NCBI GenBank assembly: GCA_036380435.1
Contig: DASVES010000375.1
Span: forward strand, 1 to 20,596
From: DASQDT01 sp036380435
Lineage (GTDB): Bacteria > Acidobacteriota > Blastocatellia > Pyrinomonadales > Pyrinomonadaceae
Reading direction: 5' to 3'
DNA: 20,596 nucleotides
How positions within the stretch are numbered: position 1 is the stretch's first letter; every line of letters begins with the position of its first letter. Shown here piece after piece: positions 6,232 to 13,653 of this stretch. The notes under the pieces are model-generated. The model was not told where the DNA came from, did not search any database, and was given only the letters and a program-made list of their open reading frames with translations. The position numbers and the translations under genes are program-made.

Positions 6232-8748
6232 TCAATTGACGCTCGACAGCGCCTCCTGCACCCCTTCGGCCAGCCCCGCCGGCCCCACCACCACCCCGCG
6301 GAGCAGGCCCGCGGCCGACTCGGCGCAGACCGGGGGCGAGAAGAAGTAGCCCTGTCCCAGCTCGCAGCCGAGGGCTGTCAGTTGCCGCGCCTGCTCCTGC
6401 GTCTCCACCCCCTCGGCGACGGCCATCTTGTTGAGCTTGGAGGCGAGCATCATGATGATCTCGACGATCCCTGTGCTCTCCCCGTCCTCGTCCATGCGGC
6501 CGACGAAGGAGCGGTCGATCTTCAGGGCGTCGATGGGGAGGCGGTGGAGGTAGGAGAGGCTGGAGTAGCCGGTGCCGAAGTCGTCTACGCTCAACTGGAC
6601 GCCGAGTCGCCGCAACTGCATGAGCATCTCGATGGCGCTCACGGCGTTCTCCATCAGGACGGTCTCGGTGATCTCCAGCTTCAGACAGTAAGGCGCGAGG
6701 CCCGAGTCCTCCAGGGCTTGCCTGACGCAGTGGACCAGATCGGGTTGCGAGAGCTGCCGGGCCGAGAGGTTCACGCTGACGCTCAACGAGCGCGCCGAGG
6801 GGAATTCATCCTGCCAGACGCGCATCTGCCGGCACGCCTCGCGCAGGACGTGCAGCCCGAGCGGGACGATGAGGCCGGTCTCCTCGGCCAGCGGGATGAA
6901 TTCGGCCGGCGGGATCAGCCCGCGCTCCGGGTGCTGCCAGCGCGAGAGCGCCTCGAACCCGACGATGCGCCCCGTGGCCAGCATGACAATCGGCTGGTAG
7001 AAGACGCGCAGCTCCCCGCGGTCGAGCGCGCGCCGCAGGTCGTTCTCCAGCCTGAGGAGTTCGACGGCGCTGGAATGCATCAGCGTGTCGAAGATTTCGT
7101 GCCGGGCCTTGCCGGCCGACTTGGCGCGGTACATGGCGGTGTCCGCGTCGCGCAGCATGTCGTCGGAGCTGAGATAGTCAGCGGTCGAGTAGGCGATGCC
7201 GATTGAGGCGGTGGTGTAAATCTCGTGCCCGCCGAGGTCGAACGGGCGCGCGAGCGCCGCCTTGATGCGCTCGGCCACGCGGATGGGGACGCCCGCGTCG
7301 CGGATGCCGTCGAGCAGGATGGCGAACTCGTCGCCGCCGAGGCGAGCGACCGAGTCGTCGTCGCGCACGCACGCCTCCAGGCGGCGGGAGAGTTGCACCA
7401 GCAGCGCGTCGCCGAGCGTGTGGCCCAAGCTATCGTTGACGACCTTGAAGCGGTCGAGGTCGAGGAAGAGCACGGCGTGCTGGTAATCGGCGGAGCGGCG
7501 CGCGCGCGCGATGGCGCGGGTCAGGCGGTCGGTGAGGAGCGCGCGGTTGGGCAGCCCCGTGAGCGCGTCGTGGTAGGCCGCGAAGCGGACCAGCTCCTCG
7601 TTGCGCTTGCGGTCGGTGATGTCCTGAATCTGGAAGATGAGGTGGAGGGGGGCGCCGCACTGGTCGCGGACGACCGAGGCGCTCTGGAGCACCCAGACCT
7701 CGCGCCCGTCCCGATGCAGGTAACGCTTCTCGGCCGGGCGGATCGCGTCGCACTCTTCGAGCAGCCGGCGCGTGCTCGCCAAATCTTCGGCCAGGTCTTC
7801 GGGGTGCGTGACCGCCTGGAAGTCGGTCGCCAACAGCTCCTGCTCCGTGAAGCCCAACATCCGGCAGAGGCTGTGGTTGACCTGGAGCCAGCGGCCTTCC
7901 GGCGAGACCAGCGCCGTCCCGGCCGCGTGGTTGAAGGCGCTGCGGAACCGCTGCTCACTCTCCTGGAGGGCGAGGCTGATGCGCTCCTGCTCGGCGATGT
8001 AGCGCGACAGCTCGCCGACGTGGCGCTCGGCCTGCGCGGCCTGCGCGGCCGTCGCCTCCAAGCTCTTCAGGTAGGTCCGGTAGGTGAAGTAGACGATGGC
8101 GACGATGGGGGTCGCGGCGATGACCGAGTGGAAGCCGTACTCGCTCACGAGACGGGCCGTGAGGTGGGCGGCCCAGGCGCCGGCGAAGTAGGTGACCGAA
8201 GTCCAGAGGTAGGACTCCTTCCACGTGCGCCAGAGGCTCTCGCCGACCCTGAGCGCCGCGTCGATGGCGACGAGCCACGAATTGGCGGCGTACTGCACGC
8301 AAGCCATCAGGCAGACGGCGGCCATCGGCGCCGAGTACTGGCCGCCCGCGGCGCCGACGGCCTCGTCCCCGAAGCAGAGGCGGAGCAGGCCGACGGTGAG
8401 GAAGGTCGAGCAGGCCATCACGCCCGCGTTAAAGAGTATGGTGAGCGGTTTGCGGCTGATGCGCAGGGTGGAGAAGGCGCCGTCGGCCGTCGCCAGCAGC
8501 ACGGCCTGCTCGCCGCCGCAGAGCAGCATCGTGAGGAAGATGCCCGTGTCGGAGACGGTGATCCGGCCGCCCGTGCGCGGAATTCTGACGGCGACGCGCG
8601 AGCTGAGGAGGAGCGTGGCCGCGGCGAGGAGCAGGAAGCGGTAGTCGAACTGCGCGAGCGGCGTGCCGAGCGCCGCGGCGGACGAGACCGAGGCGCCCGC
8701 CGACACCACCAACAGCCTGAACAGCTCTCTGAGGCGTGCTCTACACAT
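6232..8748 (-). CDS. Membrane-anchored PAS-GGDEF-EAL cyclic-di-GMP protein
   Basis: 838-aa bifunctional signalling protein predicted to make and/or break cyclic-di-GMP at the inner membrane. Residues 1-225 are hydrophobic with about six to eight helices, forming a membrane sensor of MASE type that I cannot assign to a numbered family. A helical linker (226-262) leads to a PAS domain (265-380, ending in IQDITDRKR). The GGDEF domain (385-550) has an intact GGDEF motif at 471-475 and, five residues before it, RDDD (462-465), the RxxD inhibitory site. The EAL domain (562-810) has intact GFEALSRW (EAL 599-601), NLSARQL and DDFGTGYSSL (722-731). Both catalytic halves therefore look active. No Shine-Dalgarno is seen before the ATG at 8748, so the exact start is less sure. 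It follows the S8 protease gene after 78 nt on the same strand, but functional linkage is unproven. Confidence 0.95.
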   Translation of the reverse strand: MCRARLRELFRLLVVSAGASVSSAAALGTPLAQFDYRFLLLAAATLLLSSRVAVRIPRTGGRITVSDTGIFLTMLLCGGEQAVLLATADGAFSTLRISRKPLTILFNAGVMACSTFLTVGLLRLCFGDEAVGAAGGQYSAPMAAVCLMACVQYAANSWLVAIDAALRVGESLWRTWKESYLWTSVTYFAGAWAAHLTARLVSEYGFHSVIAATPIVAIVYFTYRTYLKSLEATAAQAAQAERHVGELSRYIAEQERISLALQESEQRFRSAFNHAAGTALVSPEGRWLQVNHSLCRMLGFTEQELLATDFQAVTHPEDLAEDLASTRRLLEECDAIRPAEKRYLHRDGREVWVLQSASVVRDQCGAPLHLIFQIQDITDRKRNEELVRFAAYHDALTGLPNRALLTDRLTRAIARARRSADYQHAVLFLDLDRFKVVNDSLGHTLGDALLVQLSRRLEACVRDDDSVARLGGDEFAILLDGIRDAGVPIRVAERIKAALARPFDLGGHEIYTTASIGIAYSTADYLSSDDMLRDADTAMYRAKSAGKARHEIFDTLMHSSAVELLRLENDLRRALDRGELRVFYQPIVMLATGRIVGFEALSRWQHPERGLIPPAEFIPLAEETGLIVPLGLHVLREACRQMRVWQDEFPSARSLSVSVNLSARQLSQPDLVHCVRQALEDSGLAPYCLKLEITETVLMENAVSAIEMLMQLRRLGVQLSVDDFGTGYSSLSYLHRLPIDALKIDRSFVGRMDEDGESTGIVEIIMMLASKLNKMAVAEGVETQEQARQLTALGCELGQGYFFSPPVCAESAAGLLRGVVVGPAGLAEGVQEALSSVN

Positions 8749-8826
8749 GACTTTCGGACTGCGGCGCGGGGGTTAGCCGCGCGGGATGGTCAGTGGGTTC
8801 CGGTGAGGAGTCCGGGGCCGTGAGAG

Positions 8827-10800
8827 TTAATACGCGAAGAAGTCAGTTCCGTCGTCCACCAGCGCCTGCATCCAGGACGTGTGGTCGCCGCCCAGCAGCG
8901 TGTCGCCGGCGATCACGCCGTCGCCCGCAATCACTCCGTCTCCGGCGATGACCCCGTCGCCGGCGATCACGCCGTCGCCGAAGACTTCGCCGTCGTCGAG
9001 CAGCTTGCCCTGGCCGAGCAGCACGCCGTAGGCGCAGAAGACGTAGCCGTCGCCCGCGATGACGCCGCTGCTGGTCATGATTGCTTCGCCGATCTGAATG
9101 CCGTCGGACATCATGGACAGGTTGCGTGTGATGACGGCGTCGCCGGCGATCACACCGTCGCCGAGCAGCGCCCCGCTGCCGTAGAACTTCTGGTACTTCG
9201 TGATGAGGCCGAGGCCGGTCACGTAGGTGTAGTTGAGCACGATCCCCTGCGACCAACTGAAGCTCTGGCCGGCGATTGAAGTGGCCGGGGAGGGCGGCGC
9301 GGTGGCCACGAGGAGCGGCGCGCCGAGCGGCGTGCTCGACGAGAGGTCGGTGCGGACGAGCCGGGCGAGGCGCACCGCGCCTTCGACGTTCAGAAGCCCC
9401 GCGCCCTGCTCGAACGCGTTGTAGCCGGCGAGCGGCTGCGACGTGTACATCAGCAGAGCCTTGACGAGGTTCGGCGTCAATTTCGGGTTGGCCTGGAGCA
9501 TCAGCGCGGCGGCTGCGGCGGCGACGGGCGTCGCCATCGAAGTGCCGCTCATCGTCATCATCCTTCGGCCGGCGGCCGGGCTGACGCCCGCGTCCAGTTC
9601 CGGGTGGCTCGTGACGAGGAGGTTCCCTTCCGCCGCGGCGCTCGTGAGCTTATTGCCGGGCGCGACGAGGTCGGGCTTGACGAGGTTGTCGTAGTGGCGC
9701 GTGCCGCCCTTCTCGATCCAGTAGCTGCGGGTAGGCCCGCGCGAGCTGTAGGTGGCGACCGCGTCGTCCGAGCGCGCGTCGGTGCCGAAGGTGTTCGCGG
9801 CGCCGACCGTGACGGCCGACGGCTCGTTGCCCGGCGTGTGAATCCGCCCGTAGGTCTTTTGCCCCGCGCCGTCCTTGCCCTCGTTACCCGCCGCGGCGAA
9901 GACGACGACGCCTTTGTCTACGAGTTTGCGCACGGCCCTACACACGGGGTCGTACTTGTACGAGTCAACGGCGGGCGCTCCCAGACTCATGTTGACGACA
10001 CGGATGTTGTAGGCCGTGCGGTTCGCCAACAGCCAGTCGAGCGCGCCCAAAAGCCCCGAGACCCTACCCGTGCCGCGCGAGTCGAGCACGCGCAGGTTGA
10101 CTAGTCTGGCGTTGGGCGCGACGCCCGTATACGCGCCGTTCGAGATGCGCCCGTTGCCGGCGACGAGCGCGGCGACGTGCGTGCCGTGGCCGTAGGGGTC
10201 GTCCGTGCGGCCCTCGCCGGTGAAGTCGCGGCCGAAGACGACGCGGGTGGCGTTGCCGCGGTCGAGGAAAGATTTGTGTGCGGCGTCGATGCCCGAGTCG
10301 ATGACGGCGATCCCGACGCCCGTCCCGTCCAGCGGTACGGCCGCGCCGGCGGTGCGCGCGGCGTCGGCGCCGGTCGTCGCCGAGACGTGCCCGAGGACTG
10401 AGACGCCTCTGTCGGGCGAGACGTAGGCCACGTCGAGGCTGGCGGCCAGTTGCAGGACGGAGGCGACGGGGATGTTCACGGCGCGCGCGTTGAGGTTCCT
10501 GTAGTCAGCCTTCACCAGCCCGCCCAGGACACCCAGCAGGAGGTCGAGCGTCAGGCCCGCGGGGCCGTTCGTTTGAACGATCACATCGACGCGCTCGCCG
10601 ACGCGCCCGCCGAGCACCAGACTCAGCAGGTCGGGCGACACCTTGATGATCTGCGTCACGCTCTGGACGGTCTGCGTCAGCCCCCCAAGGAGCGACTGCG
10701 CCCCGGCCCTGTCGCCGGACACGATGCCAGACCACGGGGCGACGAGAAGGAACAGCGAGACGAACCACGCCGCCAATGACCTGCGCTTGCTGTCTCTCAC
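8827..10800 (-). CDS. Secreted subtilisin-like (S8) serine protease with GDGVIA-repeat tail
   Basis: 657-aa exported peptidase. The N-terminus has a signal peptide (KRRSLAAWFVSLFLLVAPW, cleavage near AGA-Q), then a propeptide-like region up to about residue 155. The catalytic domain carries the full triad: Asp168 in AVIDSGID, His205 in GHGTHVA, Ser421 in MSGTSMATP, plus oxyanion Asn306 in AAAGNEG. Beyond about residue 510 is an Ala/Gly/Asp/Ile-rich region that ends in perfect GDGVIA hexapeptide repeats (near 606-635) and a short tail DDGTDFFAY. The start is the GTG at 10800: AGGAGG (10805-10810) lies 4 nt upstream, and the signal peptide begins there. An upstream ATG at 10902 would add 34 residues without signal-peptide character and has no ribosome-binding site. 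It is divergent from the flavoprotein gene at 11293. Substrate unknown. Confidence 0.95.
   Translation of the reverse strand: MRDSKRRSLAAWFVSLFLLVAPWSGIVSGDRAGAQSLLGGLTQTVQSVTQIIKVSPDLLSLVLGGRVGERVDVIVQTNGPAGLTLDLLLGVLGGLVKADYRNLNARAVNIPVASVLQLAASLDVAYVSPDRGVSVLGHVSATTGADAARTAGAAVPLDGTGVGIAVIDSGIDAAHKSFLDRGNATRVVFGRDFTGEGRTDDPYGHGTHVAALVAGNGRISNGAYTGVAPNARLVNLRVLDSRGTGRVSGLLGALDWLLANRTAYNIRVVNMSLGAPAVDSYKYDPVCRAVRKLVDKGVVVFAAAGNEGKDGAGQKTYGRIHTPGNEPSAVTVGAANTFGTDARSDDAVATYSSRGPTRSYWIEKGGTRHYDNLVKPDLVAPGNKLTSAAAEGNLLVTSHPELDAGVSPAAGRRMMTMSGTSMATPVAAAAAALMLQANPKLTPNLVKALLMYTSQPLAGYNAFEQGAGLLNVEGAVRLARLVRTDLSSSTPLGAPLLVATAPPSPATSIAGQSFSWSQGIVLNYTYVTGLGLITKYQKFYGSGALLGDGVIAGDAVITRNLSMMSDGIQIGEAIMTSSGVIAGDGYVFCAYGVLLGQGKLLDDGEVFGDGVIAGDGVIAGDGVIAGDGVIAGDTLLGGDHTSWMQALVDDGTDFFAY
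8903..8980 (-). repeat. 18-bp tandem repeat coding for GDGVIA units
   Basis: Four 18-bp units begin at 8903, 8921, 8939 and 8957, followed by a 6-bp partial unit. The units differ at several bases (for example gcgatcac, gcaatcac and gcgatgac), mostly at synonymous third positions, so the peptide repeat is exact while the DNA is not. Confidence 0.85.
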
Positions 10801-11292
10801 TGAACCTCCTCGCGAAAACATTAGCCGGGCGACACACGCCGCGGACACAGGGGACGCAGTTGCCCACAATGGCAATCGACGTACCGCCGCCGCCGGCCCC
10901 ATCAGCGCGATTTTCGGCCCGGAAATGACGCTCGACGGTGGGCGCGTCGAGCGGGGCGTTCATTTCGCGCTTCGTCCGCGGTCAGTATGAGCTGACCGTC
11001 CGTGTCAGGATGAACGAGTGTGAGCGCCCCCTGAAGAGCCGCGCGCGCCGCGGGTTTGGCAACCTGCGAAGACGGGGTCACAGTCCGTCGCTCTCTGCCA
11101 ACACATTACTGGCCGTCACGGCGAAATCCCTGAAAAGCGGCACGCACGCGGTATCGGCACGCGGCTTGTCATCAAATCAGCGAGCGGGCGAGGGGCGGGG
11201 CCACGGGCCGAGCGCCGGGTGTGCCCAATCCCGTCATTCTTTGCTAACATGCCCGCGCTGTTCGACGAACCCCGAGGCGGGAGAGGATTCCG
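10801..11292. other. 492-nt divergent intergenic region
   Basis: No credible gene lies here between the S8 protease (minus) and the flavoprotein (plus). It contains two small inverted repeats that could be operators: CTCGAC (10931-10936) with GTCGAG (10946-10951), and CGGTCAG (10979-10985) with CTGACCG (10992-10998). Only one weak promoter candidate (11243-11251) is visible; the protease promoter is not recognised. Confidence 0.5.
11243..11251 (+). promoter_or_regulatory. Possible extended -10 promoter for the flavoprotein gene
   Basis: TGCTAACAT gives an extended TGn plus TAACAT (4 of 6) about 42 nt before the ATG at 11293. The -35 position is poor, so this is only a candidate. Confidence 0.3.
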
Positions 11293-12537
11293 ATGGACGC
11301 CAAAGATGACAAAGACCCGGAGCGGGCGCGCATCGTCGTGGTCGGCGGAGGCTACGGCGGGCTGTTCACGGCCATGCAACTGGAGCGCGCAGGCGCAGTG
11401 ACGCTCGTCACCACCGAGCCGAACTTCCTGCACACGCCGCTGCTCTACGAGTACATGTCGGGCGAGGTCGAGGCGTGGCACATCGCGCCCGCCTACGAAG
11501 AGCTTCTGGGCGAGCGCATCCGCTTCGTGCAGGGCGCGGTGACGAATGTTGACTTCGAGGCCCGCGAGGTCGAGGTGGCGGGCCGCGTCCGCACGCTCTC
11601 TTACGACTACCTCGTGCTCGCCGTCGGCGGCGTAACTAACTTCTGGGGCGTCGAGGGCGCTGACAAACACGCGATGCCCTTCCGCAAGATTCGCCACGCC
11701 GACGACCTGCGCGCGCGCATGATCGAGGCGCTCGACTCCATCCAGCCCGACGCCCCGCCGCAGGACGCACGCCGCGCCGCCACCTTCGTCGTCGTCGGCG
11801 CGGGCGCTTCCGGCGTCGAACTCTCGACGAAGATGTCCGACCTGCTCTACGACGCCTTCAGCCGAAGAGGGTTGAAGGGCGAGCCGCACGTCGTTGTCGT
11901 CGAGATGGGACGCGAGGCGGTGCCGGGGATGGACGCGGAGATTCGCCGCGTCGTCGAGCGGGCGCTCTACGAGCGGCGCATCGAAATCCACACGGAGACG
12001 CGCGTCGTGAAGGTGACGCCCGACGGGGCCGTCATCGAGCACGCCGGCGAGCGGCAGGAGATCAAGGCGTCGGGCGTGGTGTGGACGGCGGGCGTGCGGA
12101 CGAACCCGCTCGTCGAAAAGTTGGACGTTGAGCGCGACCGGCGCGGCCTCATCGTGGTCGAGCCGTCGATGCAGGTGAAGGGCCGCCCCGGCGTCTTCGC
12201 CCTCGGCGACATCGCGGCTTACACGGACGTGCCGCCGAGCCTCTTCGGCACGGCGCAGCTCGCCTTTCAGGAGTCTGACCTCGTCGCCGCCAATGTGCAG
12301 GCGCTCATCGACGGCGGCGTCCCCTCGCGCGGCCACTTCAAGGAGCTGGGCGAGGCCGTCAGCCTCGGCACCGCCGACGCGGCCGTCCTCGCCTCCGGTC
12401 AGGTCGTCACCGGCCAACTCGCCCGACAGGCCCGCTTCGCCCTCTACACGACGCGCCTGCCCACATGGCAGCACCGCCTCAAAGTCGGCGCCGCATGGTT
12501 CTTCGGCGGCAAGACGCCGCGCCCGCTCGGGCTGTGA
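11293..12537 (+). CDS. Type II NADH dehydrogenase-like FAD oxidoreductase
   Basis: 414-aa flavoprotein of the two-dinucleotide-binding-domain family; best fit is NDH-2, which moves electrons from NADH to quinone at the membrane without pumping protons. The FAD-binding Rossmann motif VVVGGGYGG is at 15-23, the NAD(P)H-binding VVVGAGASGVEL at 166-177, and the second FAD contact VFALGDIA at 301-308. YDYLVLAVGGVTNFWGV and a C-terminal amphipathic/hydrophobic end (WFFGGKTPRPLGL) also fit NDH-2. The ATG at 11293 follows a GGAGAGGA purine tract. It is the last host-like gene before the low-GC cassette region on the same strand, so its transcript could read into the cassettes. Related ferredoxin- or sulfide-type reductases cannot be fully excluded; I do not see the conserved cysteines expected of sulfide:quinone reductases. 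Confidence 0.88.
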   Translation: MDAKDDKDPERARIVVVGGGYGGLFTAMQLERAGAVTLVTTEPNFLHTPLLYEYMSGEVEAWHIAPAYEELLGERIRFVQGAVTNVDFEAREVEVAGRVRTLSYDYLVLAVGGVTNFWGVEGADKHAMPFRKIRHADDLRARMIEALDSIQPDAPPQDARRAATFVVVGAGASGVELSTKMSDLLYDAFSRRGLKGEPHVVVVEMGREAVPGMDAEIRRVVERALYERRIEIHTETRVVKVTPDGAVIEHAGERQEIKASGVVWTAGVRTNPLVEKLDVERDRRGLIVVEPSMQVKGRPGVFALGDIAAYTDVPPSLFGTAQLAFQESDLVAANVQALIDGGVPSRGHFKELGEAVSLGTADAAVLASGQVVTGQLARQARFALYTTRLPTWQHRLKVGAAWFFGGKTPRPLGL

Positions 12538-12552
12538 AGCCGGCCAAAGTGT

Positions 12553-12630
12553 GTCTAAGCCGCATGGTGCGGTATCACACGCCGCAAGGTGGTGTTATGC
12601 CGCACCATGCGGCCTAATCAATAGTTAGAT
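12553..12630 (+). other. Left edge of cassette array: palindrome with GTTAGAT core site
   Basis: A perfect 14-bp stem (12559-12572 with 12600-12613) is flanked by GTCTAAG (12553-12559) on the left and by GTTAGAT (12624-12630) on the right. GTTAGAT matches the integron core-site consensus GTTRRRY exactly; GTCTAAG matches RYYYAAC at 6 of 7. The arms are not canonical for attC, because the left box abuts the stem while an 11-nt spacer precedes the right box. It may be a degenerate attC, a hybrid, or the hairpin terminator of the flavoprotein gene beside a core site. Base composition changes right after it. Confidence 0.45.
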
Positions 12631-12660
12631 GCTTCTTTAATCGCCAGCCTTGAGGATGAG

Positions 12661-12750
12661 ATGAACAAGTTAATTGTTGTTTCACTGATTGCGACGGTGA
12701 TAGTCGCAAATTTTGTTGGAAGAAAACTGAGTGGTGCTGCGTCTAATTAG
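12661..12750 (+). CDS. 29-aa hydrophobic small protein, first ORF of cassette 1
   Basis: ATG at 12661 opens a 29-codon ORF ending in TAG. The peptide begins MNKLIVVSLIATVIVANFVG and ends with a short polar tail (RKLSGAASN), so it is one potential transmembrane helix or a signal-peptide-like leader. GAGG at 12652-12655 lies 5 nt upstream, and the ATG is 31 nt after the core site, the same position at which the other cassettes' first ORFs begin. It ends 23 nt before the dioxygenase-like gene and is in a different frame. It could be a real microprotein, a leader peptide coupling translation, or a remnant; function unknown. Confidence 0.5.
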   Translation: MNKLIVVSLIATVIVANFVGRKLSGAASN

Positions 12751-12773
12751 CGGTAAATTGTTTGGAGAAGACT

Positions 12774-13430
12774 ATGAATGAACAAACAGAAGACCGGCGC
12801 GATTTTTTGAAACGTGCTTCAATGGCGGTAATCGCACTTCCTTTTTTAATCAGTTGCAAAACCGATACGCTGGCTCAAAAAACTGAAAATGAATTGAGCC
12901 TGATAAAGAAAAACGCGATGCCATCCGGCACGGAAGCGAGGGGAGCGATAGATGTTCCCGACAATGTTTCTTGGAAAACCTCTTTGTCGAAAAAGTCTGA
13001 CAAAGACGAACCGATGATTATCTCGGGGACGATCTTTCAGCCCGACGGCAGAACGCCCGCGCCGAACATCTTAATTTATTTTTATCACACTGACAGCGAC
13101 GGCTATTACGGCAGACGCGGCGAAGTTCGAGACGGACATTTTCGCGGCTGGATGCTAACGGGTGCGAACGGCAAATATGAATTTAGCTCGATCAAGCCCG
13201 CGCCTTATCCGAATCGAACAGAGGCGGCGCACGTTCATATGACGCTGACCGGAAGAAAATTCAAAGAAGATTCCATTAACGCGATTTTGTTTGAAGGAGA
13301 TAAATTTATCACGACGGAAGAACGAAATTCGGTGGGAAAATGGGGCGAACCTAATCCCATTCTGAAACTCGAAAAGGGTGCGGACGGCATTTTGCGCGGC
13401 ACGCGAGATTTCAAGTTGTGGAAAGTTTAA
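12774..13430 (+). CDS. Tat-exported lipoprotein, intradiol ring-cleavage dioxygenase-like
   Basis: 218-aa protein of the intradiol dioxygenase / protocatechuate 3,4-dioxygenase beta-sandwich family. This family cleaves catechol-type rings with non-haem Fe(III). The N-terminus has a twin-arginine motif (DRRDFLKRAS), a hydrophobic stretch and a lipobox-like LISC (Cys28), pointing to a Tat-exported lipoprotein. The core GTIFQPDGRTPAPNILIYFYHTDSDGYYG carries the first tyrosine ligand (111/112), KPAPYPNR the second (Tyr145), and HVH (153, 155) the two histidines. So all four iron ligands appear present. The ATG at 12774 is preferred over the TTG at 12762, since GGAG at 12764-12767 lies 6 nt before it. 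The gene is much AT-richer than its neighbours and sits in an integron-type cassette ending with the attC at 13513. Related non-enzymatic, carbohydrate-binding or transthyretin-like relatives are possible. Confidence 0.85.
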   Translation: MNEQTEDRRDFLKRASMAVIALPFLISCKTDTLAQKTENELSLIKKNAMPSGTEARGAIDVPDNVSWKTSLSKKSDKDEPMIISGTIFQPDGRTPAPNILIYFYHTDSDGYYGRRGEVRDGHFRGWMLTGANGKYEFSSIKPAPYPNRTEAAHVHMTLTGRKFKEDSINAILFEGDKFITTEERNSVGKWGEPNPILKLEKGADGILRGTRDFKLWKV

Positions 13431-13512
13431 TCGGATTGAATGAAAACAAAGAAGACGCTTCACATTTCTGCGGCGTTGTGCGAAGCAAACCGCGTGGTGA
13501 AAATAACGGCGC

Positions 13513-13620
13513 ATCTAACAAGTCGCGGTAGGGGACGGCGGGATAGCGGGCTGCTCATGTTGCGTCCTTCGGCGTATGTTGTGTGGTCTCGCCCGCCGCC
13601 TCTCAGCTCCAGCGTTAGAC
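13513..13620 (+). other. attC recombination site of cassette 1
   Basis: R'' box ATCTAAC (13513-13519, matches RYYYAAC) and R' box GTTAGAC (13614-13620, matches GTTRRRY) bound a 108-bp imperfect palindrome. Inside, CGGCGGG (13536-13542) pairs exactly with CCCGCCG (13592-13598), and the segments between box and stem pair partially, leaving bulges and a roughly 50-nt terminal region. The R' side reads CTCCAGCGTTAGAC, a form typical of attC sites. Orientation is right for a cassette whose gene precedes it on the plus strand. Confidence 0.8.
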
Positions 13621-13653
13621 CGCTAAAGGAATCTTTCCATCGGAGATGCCAGA

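Noticed and set aside
7225..8823. 532-codon open frame on the plus strand, antisense to the GGDEF-EAL gene
   Set aside because: Its product is Glu/Ala/Val/Arg-rich with no domain, while the opposite strand encodes complete PAS, GGDEF and EAL domains; long antisense frames are expected at this G+C.
8749..8826. Possible promoter or terminator between the S8 protease and GGDEF-EAL genes
   Set aside because: No -35/-10 pair and no hairpin with a T-tract found in the 78-nt gap.
11116..12474. 452-codon open frame on the minus strand over the flavoprotein gene
   Set aside because: No recognisable domain, and the plus strand has both dinucleotide-binding motifs in frame.
12559..12613. Resemblance to the tgcggta...cacaccgca segment of common cloning vectors, suggesting contamination
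   Set aside because: Only short partial similarity; the segment is a self-contained palindrome with a different arm sequence and is embedded in non-vector DNA.
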